Source: Brachybacterium sp. SGAir0954 (GTDB lineage Bacteria > Actinomycetota > Actinomycetes > Actinomycetales > Dermabacteraceae). Taken from it: a DNA stretch of 64,000 bases. Below the pieces are notes generated by a model. That model saw only the letters and a list, made by a program, of their open reading frames with translations. It had not been told where the DNA came from and made no database searches. The DNA lies in contig NZ_CP027295.1 of the NCBI RefSeq assembly GCF_005490785.1, positions 62,001 through 126,000 on the forward strand, in the 5' to 3' direction. The translations under genes were made by a program, and so were the position numbers. Of this stretch, positions 44,842 to 52,936 are shown one piece after another (within the stretch, counting starts at the first letter, position 1; every line of letters starts with the position of its first letter).

Positions 44842-45579
44842 TCACCGGGCGAGGGCCCCGATGATCGGACCCACCGTCTGCAGCAGCAGGATCACGCCGA
44901 TGATGCCGAGCGCCCAGGAGAGCGCGCTCGCGGAGCTGCCCACCGCCCACGTGTGCACGCGGTCCAGGGTGCGATCCGCGCGGGAGCCGAGCAGCAGGCG
45001 GATCCCGCACAGCACGAGCGCCGGGGCGATCATCAGCAGGCAGTACCCGGTGAGCACGAGGGCGCCCACGCCGAGGCCCACCTCCTGCTCCGCGAGGATC
45101 CCCATCGCCGCGAGGTACGGGAGCATCGACGCGGCCTCGATCGTCCCCGCGAGCAGGGCGAGGCCCACAAGCGCCCGCGGGCTGCCGAGCGCGCGCCCCG
45201 CCCGCTCGGTCCACCTCCGGGCCGAGGCCTCCGGGTCCCCGCCGCGGCGGCGCACAGCCTTGGGGTCCGTGCGGAAGGACGCCCACAGCAGCGCCGCGCC
45301 GACCACGGCGATCAGCACCGTGCCCACGGTCCCCGCGAGCAGGCCGCGCAGCGCCTGGGCGAGCGGGAGCAGACCCGCGAGCAGGGCCACGCCGAGCACG
45401 AGGTAGAAGACGCCGATGACGCCGAGGTAGAGCAGGGTCCCGCGCACCACGCGCCGAGCACCGCCGGTCCCGGAGACCAGCAGGATCAGCGGGACGACGA
45501 GCGTGCCGATCGAGGTGCCGTCCAGCAGCGCGAGCCCCACGAGGGCCAGCGGGGTGAGCGTCTCCGAGGTGAGGTCCAT
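44842..45579 (-). CDS. GAP-family (Sap/LysE-like) membrane protein
   Basis: A 245-residue integral membrane protein with about six hydrophobic helices: LTPLALVGLALLDGTSIGTLVVPLILLVSG, GTLLYLGVIGVFYLVLGVALLAGLL, GTVGTVLIAVVGAALLWASF, LVGLALLAGTIEAASMLPYLAAMGIL and two more. The LALLDGTSIGTLVVPL start and repeated L-A-G-T-I-E-A segment match GAP proteins, related to the mycobacterial Sap and Gap glycolipid-transport proteins. The substrate is unknown. It is a single leftward gene divergent from the two-component system. Confidence 0.75.
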   Translation of the reverse strand: MDLTSETLTPLALVGLALLDGTSIGTLVVPLILLVSGTGGARRVVRGTLLYLGVIGVFYLVLGVALLAGLLPLAQALRGLLAGTVGTVLIAVVGAALLWASFRTDPKAVRRRGGDPEASARRWTERAGRALGSPRALVGLALLAGTIEAASMLPYLAAMGILAEQEVGLGVGALVLTGYCLLMIAPALVLCGIRLLLGSRADRTLDRVHTWAVGSSASALSWALGIIGVILLLQTVGPIIGALAR

Positions 45580-45669
45580 GCCCCGATGCTCGCGCGGGCC
45601 GAGGCGGACGGTCCTCCTCCGAAGGTGCCGATGAGCGCCGTGGCCCTGCTCACGACGGCCCCGCGACCG

Positions 45670-45675
45670 TAGGCT
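45670..45675 (+). promoter_or_regulatory. -10 box TAGGCT of a leaderless transcript
   Basis: TAGGCT ends six bases before the GTG of the histidine kinase gene (spacer TGACAC). This also decides the start codon, since no ribosome binding site is present. Confidence 0.7.
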
Positions 45676-45681
45676 TGACAC

Positions 45682-46914
45682 GTGCCCTCCTCCCCCGACG
45701 CGGATCGCGACCCGGTCCCGGCACCGCGCGCGCCGCTCGACGTGCGCGCGGCGGCCGGCTACACCGTCGCCGTGCTCGCGCTCGCGGCGATGGGCCTGGT
45801 CAACCAGCCGTTCCTGCGGCCCGACGATCCCTGGTCGCTCGGCGTCTCGCTGCCGCTCATGCTCGTCGCGGCCGCGAGCACCCTGTGGCGGCGGCGTACG
45901 CCGGCGGTGACGCTCGCCGTGGGCGCGCCGCTCGTGGTCGCCGAGCTCCTGGGCGGCGGGCAGATGTCCGCGTACGTGCTGCTCTTCGAGGCGCTGTGGT
46001 GCCCCGTCGTCCACGGCCGGCTGCGCCTCGCCCACCTCACGACGCTCGCCGCGGCCGCCGTGGGCGGGGTGCTGATCCTCGCGGCGGGGCTGCTCGTGCG
46101 GGACCTCGAGGCGCTGCTGGGGGTCGCGATCGTGCTCTCCATGGTGGTGCTCGTGCCGCTGCTGTGGGGGTGGGAGGTGCGCCATCACCGCGAGGCGCGC
46201 GCCACCGCGGAGTCCGTCGCCTCCCTCGAGCGCGAGCTCGCCGCCGAGCGCGCCTCCCTCGCCGTGGAGTCCGAGCGCCGTCGCATCGCCCACGACCTGC
46301 ACGACGTCATCGCCGGTCACCTCAGCGCCGTCTCCCTGCACACCTCCCTCGCCGCGGACCTCCCGGACGCGGCCTCGCGCGAGCGCTCGCTGCGCACCGC
46401 CCGGGACTCCTCCCGCGCGGCCCTGCGGGACCTGCGCTCGATGATCGGCGTGCTCACCGCGGAGGAGGGCGCCGCCCCCACCGCGACCCTCTCCTGGGGC
46501 TCCCTCGGCGAGCGCCTGCGCGGCGGGCTGCCCGGGGCAGAGGTCCGGATCGACCCGGCGCTCGACGCCGCCGCACCGGGGGCCCCTGCCGGGCCCGGGT
46601 CCTCGGGGATCGAGCCCGCCGCGCAGGCCGCGCTGCTGCGGATCGGCGCGGAGGCGGTCACGAACGCGGTGCGGCACGGGGCCGCACCGGCCTCCCTCAC
46701 CGTCACCCTCGACGGGGACGACCTGCTGCTCGCCCTCGACAACGCGATCCCGCCGGGAGCGCCCCCGCCCCGGGCCGATGGCGTGGGCCGCGGCGCGATC
46801 ACCGCGCGCGCCGGGGCCGTGGGCGGCGAGGCCCACAGCGCGCCGGACCCGTCGGCCCCCACCCGCTGGAGCGTCCGCGCCCGGCTCCCCGCGACCGGAA
46901 GGATCCCCGCATGA
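45682..46914 (+). CDS. Sensor histidine kinase (NarL/DesK type)
   Basis: A 410-residue membrane sensor kinase. Four or five hydrophobic helices occupy about 15-155. The dimerisation and phosphoacceptor domain is ERRRIAHDLHDVIAGHLSAVSLHTSLA, with the phosphorylated His at about 207. The HATPase domain has LLRIGAEAVTNAVRHGAAP (N-box), and DDLLLALDNAIPPGA followed by DGVGRGAITARAGAVGGE (G-boxes). The signal is unknown, since the sensing part is only membrane helices. The stop overlaps the response regulator start as ATGA, so kinase and regulator are made together. Confidence 0.92.
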   Translation: MPSSPDADRDPVPAPRAPLDVRAAAGYTVAVLALAAMGLVNQPFLRPDDPWSLGVSLPLMLVAAASTLWRRRTPAVTLAVGAPLVVAELLGGGQMSAYVLLFEALWCPVVHGRLRLAHLTTLAAAAVGGVLILAAGLLVRDLEALLGVAIVLSMVVLVPLLWGWEVRHHREARATAESVASLERELAAERASLAVESERRRIAHDLHDVIAGHLSAVSLHTSLAADLPDAASRERSLRTARDSSRAALRDLRSMIGVLTAEEGAAPTATLSWGSLGERLRGGLPGAEVRIDPALDAAAPGAPAGPGSSGIEPAAQAALLRIGAEAVTNAVRHGAAPASLTVTLDGDDLLLALDNAIPPGAPPPRADGVGRGAITARAGAVGGEAHSAPDPSAPTRWSVRARLPATGRIPA

Positions 46915-47618
46915 GCACCGTCCCCCCGCCCGATCCCCGCCCTGTGTCCGATGCGGCCGGCCCGATCCGCGTCGTCGTCGCGGAGGACCATCCGGCCGTG
47001 CGCTCCGGCCTCGTCGCGCTGCTCTCGAGCGCCCCGGACATCACGGTCGTGGCGGAGGCGGCCGACGGTCCCGCCGCCCTCGCGGCCGCCCGCGCGCAGC
47101 GGCCCGACGTGGTGCTCACCGACGTGCGGATGCCGGGCGCGACGGGCATCGAGGTGACCCCGCAGCTGCGGGAGACCGGGGCGAGCGTGCTGGTGATCTC
47201 CGGGTTCGACCTCGACGAGTTCGTGCTCGGCGCGCTCGCCGCCGGGGCCGATGGCTACCTCGTGAAGTCGGAGGAGCCCGCCGCGATCCTCGCCGCCGTG
47301 CGCGCCGTGCACCGGGGCGACGCGGTGCTCTCCCCCGCCGCGACCCGCGCCGTCGTCGCCGCGCTGCGCGAGCCGACCGCGGGCCCCGCGCAGGCCGCCG
47401 TCGGCGCCCCCGCGCTCGCAGGACCGCCGCCGCAGTTCACGCCGCGCGAGGAGGAGGTGCTCGGGGCCGTCGCCCGCGGGCTCAGCAACCAGCAGATCGC
47501 GGAGGAGCTGTTCGTCGAGATCACGACGGTGAAGTCCCACCTCACCCACGCGATGCGGAAGCTGGGCCTCGACTCGCGGGTGCAGGCGGCGCTGTGGTGG
47601 CACCGGCACCGCGGCTGA
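46911..47618 (+). CDS. NarL/LuxR-type response regulator
   Basis: A 235-residue regulator. The receiver domain is IRVVVAEDHPAVRSGLVALLSSAPDITVVAEAADG, with phosphoacceptor Asp71 in VVLTDVRMPG, Ser in VISGF and Lys in YLVKSEEPA. The C-terminal LuxR HTH is FTPREEEVLGAVARGLSNQQIAEELFVEITTVKSHLTHAMRKLGLDSR. It is phosphorylated by the kinase encoded immediately upstream and should bind DNA as a dimer. Targets are unknown; the divergent GAP-family gene is one candidate by position. It converges with a methyltransferase gene, 15 bases away. Confidence 0.94.
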   Translation: MSTVPPPDPRPVSDAAGPIRVVVAEDHPAVRSGLVALLSSAPDITVVAEAADGPAALAAARAQRPDVVLTDVRMPGATGIEVTPQLRETGASVLVISGFDLDEFVLGALAAGADGYLVKSEEPAAILAAVRAVHRGDAVLSPAATRAVVAALREPTAGPAQAAVGAPALAGPPPQFTPREEEVLGAVARGLSNQQIAEELFVEITTVKSHLTHAMRKLGLDSRVQAALWWHRHRG

Positions 47619-47633
47619 GCATGGGCCCGCGGA

Positions 47634-48755
47634 TCAGGCGGCGGGGCGGAGCCTCCACAGCGAGGTGACCTCGCGCGAGCGGGCGGCGTGCAGCGGGTCC
47701 AGCTCGTCCTGCGAGCGCGGGTGCCGCGGCGCCGTCTCCTCCCGGCCCACGACCTGCAGACCCGCCCGGGCGATCATCTGCTCGAGCGCGCCGCGGCCGC
47801 GCAGGTGCAGGTGCTCGGCGAGGTCGGAGAGCACGAGCCAGCCCTCGCCGCCGGGGCTCAGGTGGTCGCCGAGCCCGGAGAGGAAGCGCCCCAGCATCGC
47901 GGAGTCGGCGTCGTAGATGCCCAGCTCGAGCGGGGAGGTCGGCTCCCCCGGCAGCCACGGCGGGTTGCAGACCACGAGATCCGCCCGCCCCTCGGGGAAG
48001 AGATCCGCCTCGAGCACCTCGACCCGGTCCGTGAGCTCGAGGTGCTCGACGTTCTCCTTCGCGCACTCCACGGCGCGCGGGTTGATGTCCGTCGCGACCA
48101 CGCGGACGGCGCCCCGGCGGGCGAGCACCGCGGCGAGCACGCCGGTCCCGGTGCCGAGGTCGAAGGCGGTCAGGTCCCCCTCCCGCGGCAGCGGGGCGCG
48201 GGCCACGAGGTCCACGTACTCCGAGCGGGAGGGGGAGAACACGCCGTGCCGGGGGTGCACGCGGGCGCCCAGCGCGGGGACCGGCACGCCCTGGACATGC
48301 CACTGCCAGGCGCTCAGCACCCCCTGCAGCTCGTTGAGCGCGACGAGGCTCGGCTCGCCGAGGTCCCCGTAGGCCTCGCGGCAGGCCTCCGCGGTGTCCG
48401 GGGCGCGGCGCAGGTCCAGTCGCAGCTCCTCGTCCAGGAGCACCACGAGCCCGGAGAGCACGAGCGAGCGCTGCGCCCGGTCCTCGCGGTGGGCGCGGAA
48501 CCGGCTCGCGAGGTCGATGTGCGCGGGGACCGTGCCGTGGTCCATGCGCCGGCCCACGGCCTTCAGCAGCTGCCGGGCACCAGGGAAGTCGCCCCGCCAC
48601 AGCAGCCCCTCCCCCGCGCGCAGCCGGCGCAGGGCCGCGTTCGCGGTGATCGCGTCGTCCACGACGGTGAGGCGCTTCGGGGCGGGCGCACCGTTCTCGG
48701 AGTGCCAGCGCGCGGTGCGCTCCGTGCCGTGCTCGGTCCAGCGGACCATCGTCAT
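47634..48755 (-). CDS. SAM-dependent methyltransferase with NPPW motif (HemK/RsmC-like)
   Basis: A 373-residue protein. The N-terminal 165 residues are an unassigned helical domain; the C-terminal half is a Rossmann methyltransferase with motif I AFDLGTGTGVLAAVLARRGAVRVVATDINPRAVECAKENVEHL and the catalytic motif DLVVCNPPWLPGEP. The N-P-P-W/Y motif is found in enzymes that methylate amide or exocyclic nitrogens, such as PrmC, RsmC or N6-adenine methylases. Substrate is therefore probably a protein glutamine or RNA/DNA base. The first of two close ATGs (48755) has GGAG seven to eight bases upstream. No restriction enzyme gene adjoins it. Confidence 0.8.
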   Translation of the reverse strand: MTMVRWTEHGTERTARWHSENGAPAPKRLTVVDDAITANAALRRLRAGEGLLWRGDFPGARQLLKAVGRRMDHGTVPAHIDLASRFRAHREDRAQRSLVLSGLVVLLDEELRLDLRRAPDTAEACREAYGDLGEPSLVALNELQGVLSAWQWHVQGVPVPALGARVHPRHGVFSPSRSEYVDLVARAPLPREGDLTAFDLGTGTGVLAAVLARRGAVRVVATDINPRAVECAKENVEHLELTDRVEVLEADLFPEGRADLVVCNPPWLPGEPTSPLELGIYDADSAMLGRFLSGLGDHLSPGGEGWLVLSDLAEHLHLRGRGALEQMIARAGLQVVGREETAPRHPRSQDELDPLHAARSREVTSLWRLRPAA

Positions 48756-48854
48756 CGAGAGCTCCTGGGAATCTGCGAGGGCGTCCCCGACGGGGAGCGT
48801 CCTCGCGACGGGACCGTCCCATCGGGACACCCAGTGTCCCAGGTCCCCGGCTCC

Positions 48855-48860
48855 TATCCT
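48855..48860 (+). promoter_or_regulatory. -10 box TATCCT of a leaderless transcript
   Basis: TATCCT ends six bases before the ATG of the small P-loop kinase gene (spacer GGCCCG). The region 48756-48854 also contains several short GGGAC/GTCCC complements, including GGGACACCCAGTGTCCC. Confidence 0.65.
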
Positions 48861-48866
48861 GGCCCG

Positions 48867-49349
48867 ATGAGCCATGTGGTGCTGATGTGCGGCGCGGCGG
48901 GCGCCGGGAAGTCCACCGCGGCCCGGGACCTCGAGGCCCGCGGCATGCTGCGGCTGTCCGTGGACGTGGAGGCCTGGGGGCGGGGACTGCGCCGCATGCC
49001 GCTGCCCGATGACGTGAGCCAGGAGATCGTCGCGGACCTGCAGCGACGTCTGCTCGAGGCGGTCGCGGCGGGGCGCGACGTGGTCGTGGACCTCTCCTTC
49101 TGGTCGCGGGCGATGCGGGAGGAGTGGCGGGCGCTGCTCGCCCCCACCGGCGCCACGGTCGAGATCCTCCACGTCGTCACCGACCGCTGCACGGCGCTCG
49201 CCCGGCTCCGCGAGCGCGCGGGCGCCCATGCGGACGACTTCGCGCTCCCGCCCGGCCTCGCCGAGCAGTACCACGAGAACTTCGAGCCGCCCGGGCCGGA
49301 CGAGGGACCGGTGACGGTGCTGCGCACAGACGGCCCGCCGGCCGCCTGA
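48867..49349 (+). CDS. Small P-loop kinase (AAA_33 family)
   Basis: A 160-residue protein. Walker A is VVLMCGAAGAGKSTAARDLEARG (about 3-25), and a DxD-like SVDVEAW segment follows; GRDVVVDLSFWSRAMREEWRALLAPTGATVEILHVV contains the second acidic site, and RLRERAGAHADDF holds lid arginines. The fold matches small AAA_33 kinases that phosphorylate antibiotics, sugars or tRNA ends. Function is unknown. The start lies six bases after TATCCT, so the transcript is probably leaderless. Confidence 0.78.
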   Translation: MSHVVLMCGAAGAGKSTAARDLEARGMLRLSVDVEAWGRGLRRMPLPDDVSQEIVADLQRRLLEAVAAGRDVVVDLSFWSRAMREEWRALLAPTGATVEILHVVTDRCTALARLRERAGAHADDFALPPGLAEQYHENFEPPGPDEGPVTVLRTDGPPAA

Positions 49350-49370
49350 CCTCGGGCGGGCGGCGGCGGG

Positions 49371-50360
49371 TCAGGGCGCGTCGGCCGTGACCTCCTCCGG
49401 TCGCTTCCGCGTGGCCCGCAGGCTCGCGACCGTCGCGACCGCGATCGTGGCGCCGATGAACAGCAGCGAGAACCAGATCGGGATCTCCGGCACCCACAGC
49501 AGCGGCTCGCCGCCGTTGACGAAGGGCAGCTCGTTGACGTGCAGGGCGTGGAACACAAGCTTCACGCCGATGAACGCGAGGATCACGGCGAGGCCCTGGG
49601 CGAGGTAGACCAGGCGCTGCAGCAGCCCGCCGAGCAGGAAGTACAGCTGGCGCAGGCCCATGAGCGCGAAGGCGTTCGCGGTGAAGACGATGTAGGCCTG
49701 GTCGGTGAGGCCGTAGATCGCGGGGATCGAGTCGACCGCGAAGACCAGGTCGATGAAGCCGATCGCGATGATCGCGAGCAGCATCGGGGTCGCGAAGCGC
49801 CGGCCGTCCTTGCGGACGCTCAGGCGGTCGCCGTGGTACTCGTCCGTGACGGGCAGGACCCGCTTGACCAGGCGCATGAAGCGGCCGTCGGCCGGATCCC
49901 CGTCGTGGTCACCGAAGGCCTGCCGCCAGGCGAGGACGAGCAGCAGCGCGCCGAAGAGGTAGAAGATCCACGAGAAGTTGCTGATGAGGGTCGCACCCAC
50001 GGCGATGAACGCGCCGCGCATGACCAGCGCGATGACGATGCCGATCATCAGCACCTTCTGCTGATAGATGCGGGGCACGGCGAAGCCGGTCATGAGGATG
50101 AGGAAGACGAAGAGGTTGTCGACGCTGAGCGCCTTCTCCGTGAGGTAGCCGGCGAAGTACTCGCCGCCGAACTGCCAGCCGGAGACGAGGCCGATGCCCA
50201 CGCCGAACAGCAGCGCGAGGCCGATGTAGAACGCGGACCAGCGGGCCGATTCGCCGATGCTGGGCTCATGGGGCGTGCGCACGTGCACGAGGAACTCGAA
50301 CGCGAAGAACGCGACGGTGACGGCGATCGTGATCGCCCAGACGAGAGGAGTGATCTCCAC
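49371..50360 (-). CDS. TerC/Alx-family membrane protein (Mn exporter)
   Basis: A 329-residue integral membrane protein with about eight to nine helices. TerC signatures are AGYLTEKALSVDNLFVFLILMTGFAVPRIYQQKVLMIGIVIALVMRGAFI and, in the second repeat, AIIAIGFIDLVFAVDSIPAIYGLTDQAYIVFTANAFALMGLRQLYFLLGGLLQRL; the paired acidic residues (SVDN and AVDS) are the likely metal site. TerC/Alx proteins export manganese or load metal onto exoenzymes. GTG at 50360 has GGAGG six bases upstream. The leader carries a yybP-ykoY manganese riboswitch, so translation or transcription should rise with Mn2+. Confidence 0.92.
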   Translation of the reverse strand: MEITPLVWAITIAVTVAFFAFEFLVHVRTPHEPSIGESARWSAFYIGLALLFGVGIGLVSGWQFGGEYFAGYLTEKALSVDNLFVFLILMTGFAVPRIYQQKVLMIGIVIALVMRGAFIAVGATLISNFSWIFYLFGALLLVLAWRQAFGDHDGDPADGRFMRLVKRVLPVTDEYHGDRLSVRKDGRRFATPMLLAIIAIGFIDLVFAVDSIPAIYGLTDQAYIVFTANAFALMGLRQLYFLLGGLLQRLVYLAQGLAVILAFIGVKLVFHALHVNELPFVNGGEPLLWVPEIPIWFSLLFIGATIAVATVASLRATRKRPEEVTADAP

Positions 50361-50397
50361 AGGGGCCTCCAGGGACCGGGGGTCGAAGGACGGGTGC

Positions 50398-50494
50398 CAA
50401 AGTCTCCTTCGCCCCGAGATCCCGGGGCCGACGGCCCGGGCCCGCAGGAGCAGGCCGTACTGACGAGCGCGCCGAGGTGAAGTACTCCCTCTGC
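50398..50494 (-). promoter_or_regulatory. yybP-ykoY manganese riboswitch upstream of terC-family gene
   Basis: Read on the minus strand, the leader contains GAGGGAGTAC, CGTCAGTACGG, a GC hairpin GGCCGTCGGCC and GGAGACTTTGG, in that order, as in yybP-ykoY RNAs. CAGAG (50493-50489) can pair with CTTTG (50402-50398) to close helix P1. Genes of this family are classic targets. The gap continues to 50613 with nothing else identified. Confidence 0.8.
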
Positions 50495-50613
50495 GGGAGC
50501 GAAGGTAGCGACCGAGTCTGGGGAGCGGCTGAACGAGGGGCCTCCCCGACGTGGACCCTGCCGCGGGGATGACGCGCAGGGTCTGCGCATGCCGGGACGG
50601 CTGATCGCCGCCG

Positions 50614-52107
50614 TCAGGATCGGGCGGCGAGATCCCCGATCCGCGCGGCCGCGTCGTACAGCGCCCGGTGCGCGGGTCGCAGCGCCGCGTAGGCCTGCGC
50701 CGCGGCCGGATCCGGGACGGTGAGCTCGCCGTCGCGCTCTGCGAGCGGGGCGATGTCGTGATCCAGTCCCAGCGCCTCGGCGCCCGCGATCGCGGTGCCC
50801 AGCAGCGTCGCGTCGGCCCCCGGGGCGGAGAGCGAGCGGACGGGGCGGCCGGTGACGTCCGCGAGGATCCGTCTCCACGGCGCGGAGGCCGCTCCCCCGC
50901 CGACGACCGTGAGCTCCTCGCCCCCGCTCGCGGGATCCAGCGCATGGGACAGGGCGAGGGTGACGCCCTCGAGCGTGCCTGCGTAGAGCTCCGCGGGTCC
51001 GGTGCCGGCGTGGAGGCCCAGCACGGCGCCGCGCAGGGCGTCGTCCCGTACCGGGAACCGCTCCCCGCCGAGGGAGGGCAGGACCAGCAGGCCCGTCGGC
51101 CCGCGGCCGTGGATCCGCTCGCGCTCGGCGAGGAGTGCGTCGGCGGCGTGTGCGTCCATGCCGGCCAGGTACGCGTCCCGCGCCCAGGCGGCGGCCGCCC
51201 CGCCGGCGAGCACGGCGGAGATCAGCAGCTCGTCCTCCCCGAGGGCGAGGCGGTGCGAGGCAGGGGTGAACTGCGCGGGGTCCGAGGCGGTGTCGCGCGG
51301 GCGGATGCTCGCGATCCAGCCGCTCGTGCCGAGCGACGCGTGGTCCTTGCCCGTGGCGGTTCCGGTGACGCCGAGGGCGGCGGCGCCCGCGTCCCCGGGG
51401 GCGAGCACGATCGGCACGCCCGCCTCGAGCCCCAGCAGGTCACCGGCACGGGCATCGGTGCGGCCCACCACCTGGCCGTGCCCGCGCGTGAGGCGCGGCA
51501 GCAGTGCCGGGTCCAGGCCTGCCGCGCGCGCCACGCCGGGATGCCAGTCCCTCGTGGTCGCATCGAGCAGGCCCGTGGTCGACGCGGTCGTCAGGTCGCA
51601 CCAGAAGCCCGCGCCGAGGCGAGCAGCGAGGTGGCCGGCGGGCCCGAAGGTCAGCCCGTGCGCGCGGGCGGTGGCCTCCGGCTCCGCGTGGGCGAGGCGG
51701 CGGAACATGGCCGCGCAGCTGCTGGGGTCCTGACGATTCCCGGTGGCGGCGTCCCAGTACGTGCCCTCCTGGGCGAGGGCGGCGCGGAGCTGCTGGGCAT
51801 GGCGGGCGGCGCGCTGGTCCGTGTAGAGCACGGCGGGGCGCAGGGCGCCGTGCTCGCCCTCGAGGATGAGGTCCTGCATCTGGCCTGTGAGGCACAGGGC
51901 TGCGACCTCGATGCCGGCGGTGGTGGCCTGCCCGATCGCGGTGCGGGCCGCGCGGAGCCAGTCCTCCGGGTCCTGCTCCGCACCGCCGCCCGGCAGGGTC
52001 GTGGTGGCGTAGGAGGCGCTGCCTGCGGCGAGGGTGCGCCCGTCCAGGTCGATCAGCGCCGCCTTCGCCGAGGAGGTGCCGAGGTCGAGGCAGAGCAGGC
52101 CGATCAT
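50614..52107 (-). CDS. FGGY-family carbohydrate kinase, xylulokinase-like
   Basis: A 497-residue sugar kinase with the two actin-like FGGY domains. The N-terminal phosphate-1 motif is CLDLGTSSAKAALIDLDG; CLTGQMQDLILEGEHGALRPAVLYTDQRA is the xylulokinase-type substrate region. The second domain begins near APGDAGAAALGVTGTATGKDHASLGTSGW and contains the adenosine motif ELTVVGGGAASAPWRRILADVTGRPV. These kinases phosphorylate pentuloses or polyols with ATP; xylulose is the best guess. TACTCT six bases before the ATG indicates a leaderless transcript. No isomerase gene lies beside it. Confidence 0.85.
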   Translation of the reverse strand: MIGLLCLDLGTSSAKAALIDLDGRTLAAGSASYATTTLPGGGAEQDPEDWLRAARTAIGQATTAGIEVAALCLTGQMQDLILEGEHGALRPAVLYTDQRAARHAQQLRAALAQEGTYWDAATGNRQDPSSCAAMFRRLAHAEPEATARAHGLTFGPAGHLAARLGAGFWCDLTTASTTGLLDATTRDWHPGVARAAGLDPALLPRLTRGHGQVVGRTDARAGDLLGLEAGVPIVLAPGDAGAAALGVTGTATGKDHASLGTSGWIASIRPRDTASDPAQFTPASHRLALGEDELLISAVLAGGAAAAWARDAYLAGMDAHAADALLAERERIHGRGPTGLLVLPSLGGERFPVRDDALRGAVLGLHAGTGPAELYAGTLEGVTLALSHALDPASGGEELTVVGGGAASAPWRRILADVTGRPVRSLSAPGADATLLGTAIAGAEALGLDHDIAPLAERDGELTVPDPAAAQAYAALRPAHRALYDAAARIGDLAARS

Positions 52108-52113
52108 GAGGCC

Positions 52114-52119
52114 AGAGTA
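52114..52119 (-). promoter_or_regulatory. -10 box TACTCT of a leaderless transcript
   Basis: On the minus strand TACTCT ends six bases before the ATG of the FGGY kinase gene (spacer GGCCTC), with no ribosome binding site between. Confidence 0.6.
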
Positions 52120-52282
52120 AGCAGGTCAGGTGAGGGATCGGAGCGACGTCCCAGGGCCGGGGCAGCGGACGCGCCGGGCACCGAACCTGGGCGCGGCTGT
52201 CCACAATCCCGCCGAGTCCGTGGCGCCGCGCGAGCCCGTCTGCTTGGGTGGGCGGAATCTGCTGCACGTCGAAAGGCCCCGC

Positions 52283-52936
52283 ATGACCCGCCGCCTCCTC
52301 ACCGCCTCCGCGGCCGCCGCGCTCGTCCTCGGGCTCGCCGCCTGCGGCGACGACACCGGCGGCACCATCACGGACCCGCCCTCCACCATCGCCACCGGCG
52401 CCAGCGACGACGGCGGCGCCTCCGACGGGGGCGGGGCCGGCGGCAGCACAGGTGGAGCCTCCGACGACGGCGGCACCACCGAGGCCGCGCCTGACATCCC
52501 CGCCCCGGACCCGGCCGACTACCCGGGGATGGATGAGCACACGGACGAGGGCGCGGAACAGGCGTTCAAGTACTACTTCGACACGGCGTTCTGGGGATTC
52601 CAAACAGGCGACGCCACCACGCTGAAGAGCATGACAAGTGACAGCTGCGAATCCTGCCAGGACCTGATCGACGACGTCGAAGAGCTACGCGCCCACGGTA
52701 ATTTCTGGTCACAAACCGACCTAGAGCAGCTTCGGCTTGAATCCGCAAAGCAAGACGACCAGTCAATTGAGGTCACATACGGATTCACTGCCTCAGAACA
52801 CACCGAGCCTGACGTTGACAATGCTGGATCCAGGTCTAAGGAGCCGCTCACCGCCTACGCCGCAGTAGGGGGGACTCGATGGATCGATGATCATTGGGTC
52901 ATCGATGGAATGGCACTTAGTGGCGAGCATGTATGA
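52283..52936 (+). CDS. DUF6318-type lipoprotein
   Basis: A 217-residue secreted lipoprotein. The signal peptide MTRRLLTASAAAALVLGLAAC ends in a lipobox. A Gly/Ser/Asp-rich linker of about 60 residues follows, then a DUF6318-like domain: AFKYYFDTAFWGFQTGDATTLKSM, a Cys pair in SCESCQDL, and an NTF2-like end WIDDHWVIDGM. The function of the domain is unknown; proteins of this kind are exposed on the cell surface in Actinomycetota. GAAAGG six bases before the ATG sets the start. From about 52590 the codons turn markedly richer in A/T than neighbouring genes. The next gene overlaps its stop. Confidence 0.75.
   Translation: MTRRLLTASAAAALVLGLAACGDDTGGTITDPPSTIATGASDDGGASDGGGAGGSTGGASDDGGTTEAAPDIPAPDPADYPGMDEHTDEGAEQAFKYYFDTAFWGFQTGDATTLKSMTSDSCESCQDLIDDVEELRAHGNFWSQTDLEQLRLESAKQDDQSIEVTYGFTASEHTEPDVDNAGSRSKEPLTAYAAVGGTRWIDDHWVIDGMALSGEHV

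Noticed and set aside
47634..48755. Methyltransferase as part of a restriction-modification system
   Set aside because: NPPW is shared with protein and rRNA methylases, no endonuclease adjoins it and McrBC is over 12 kb away and needs no partner methylase.
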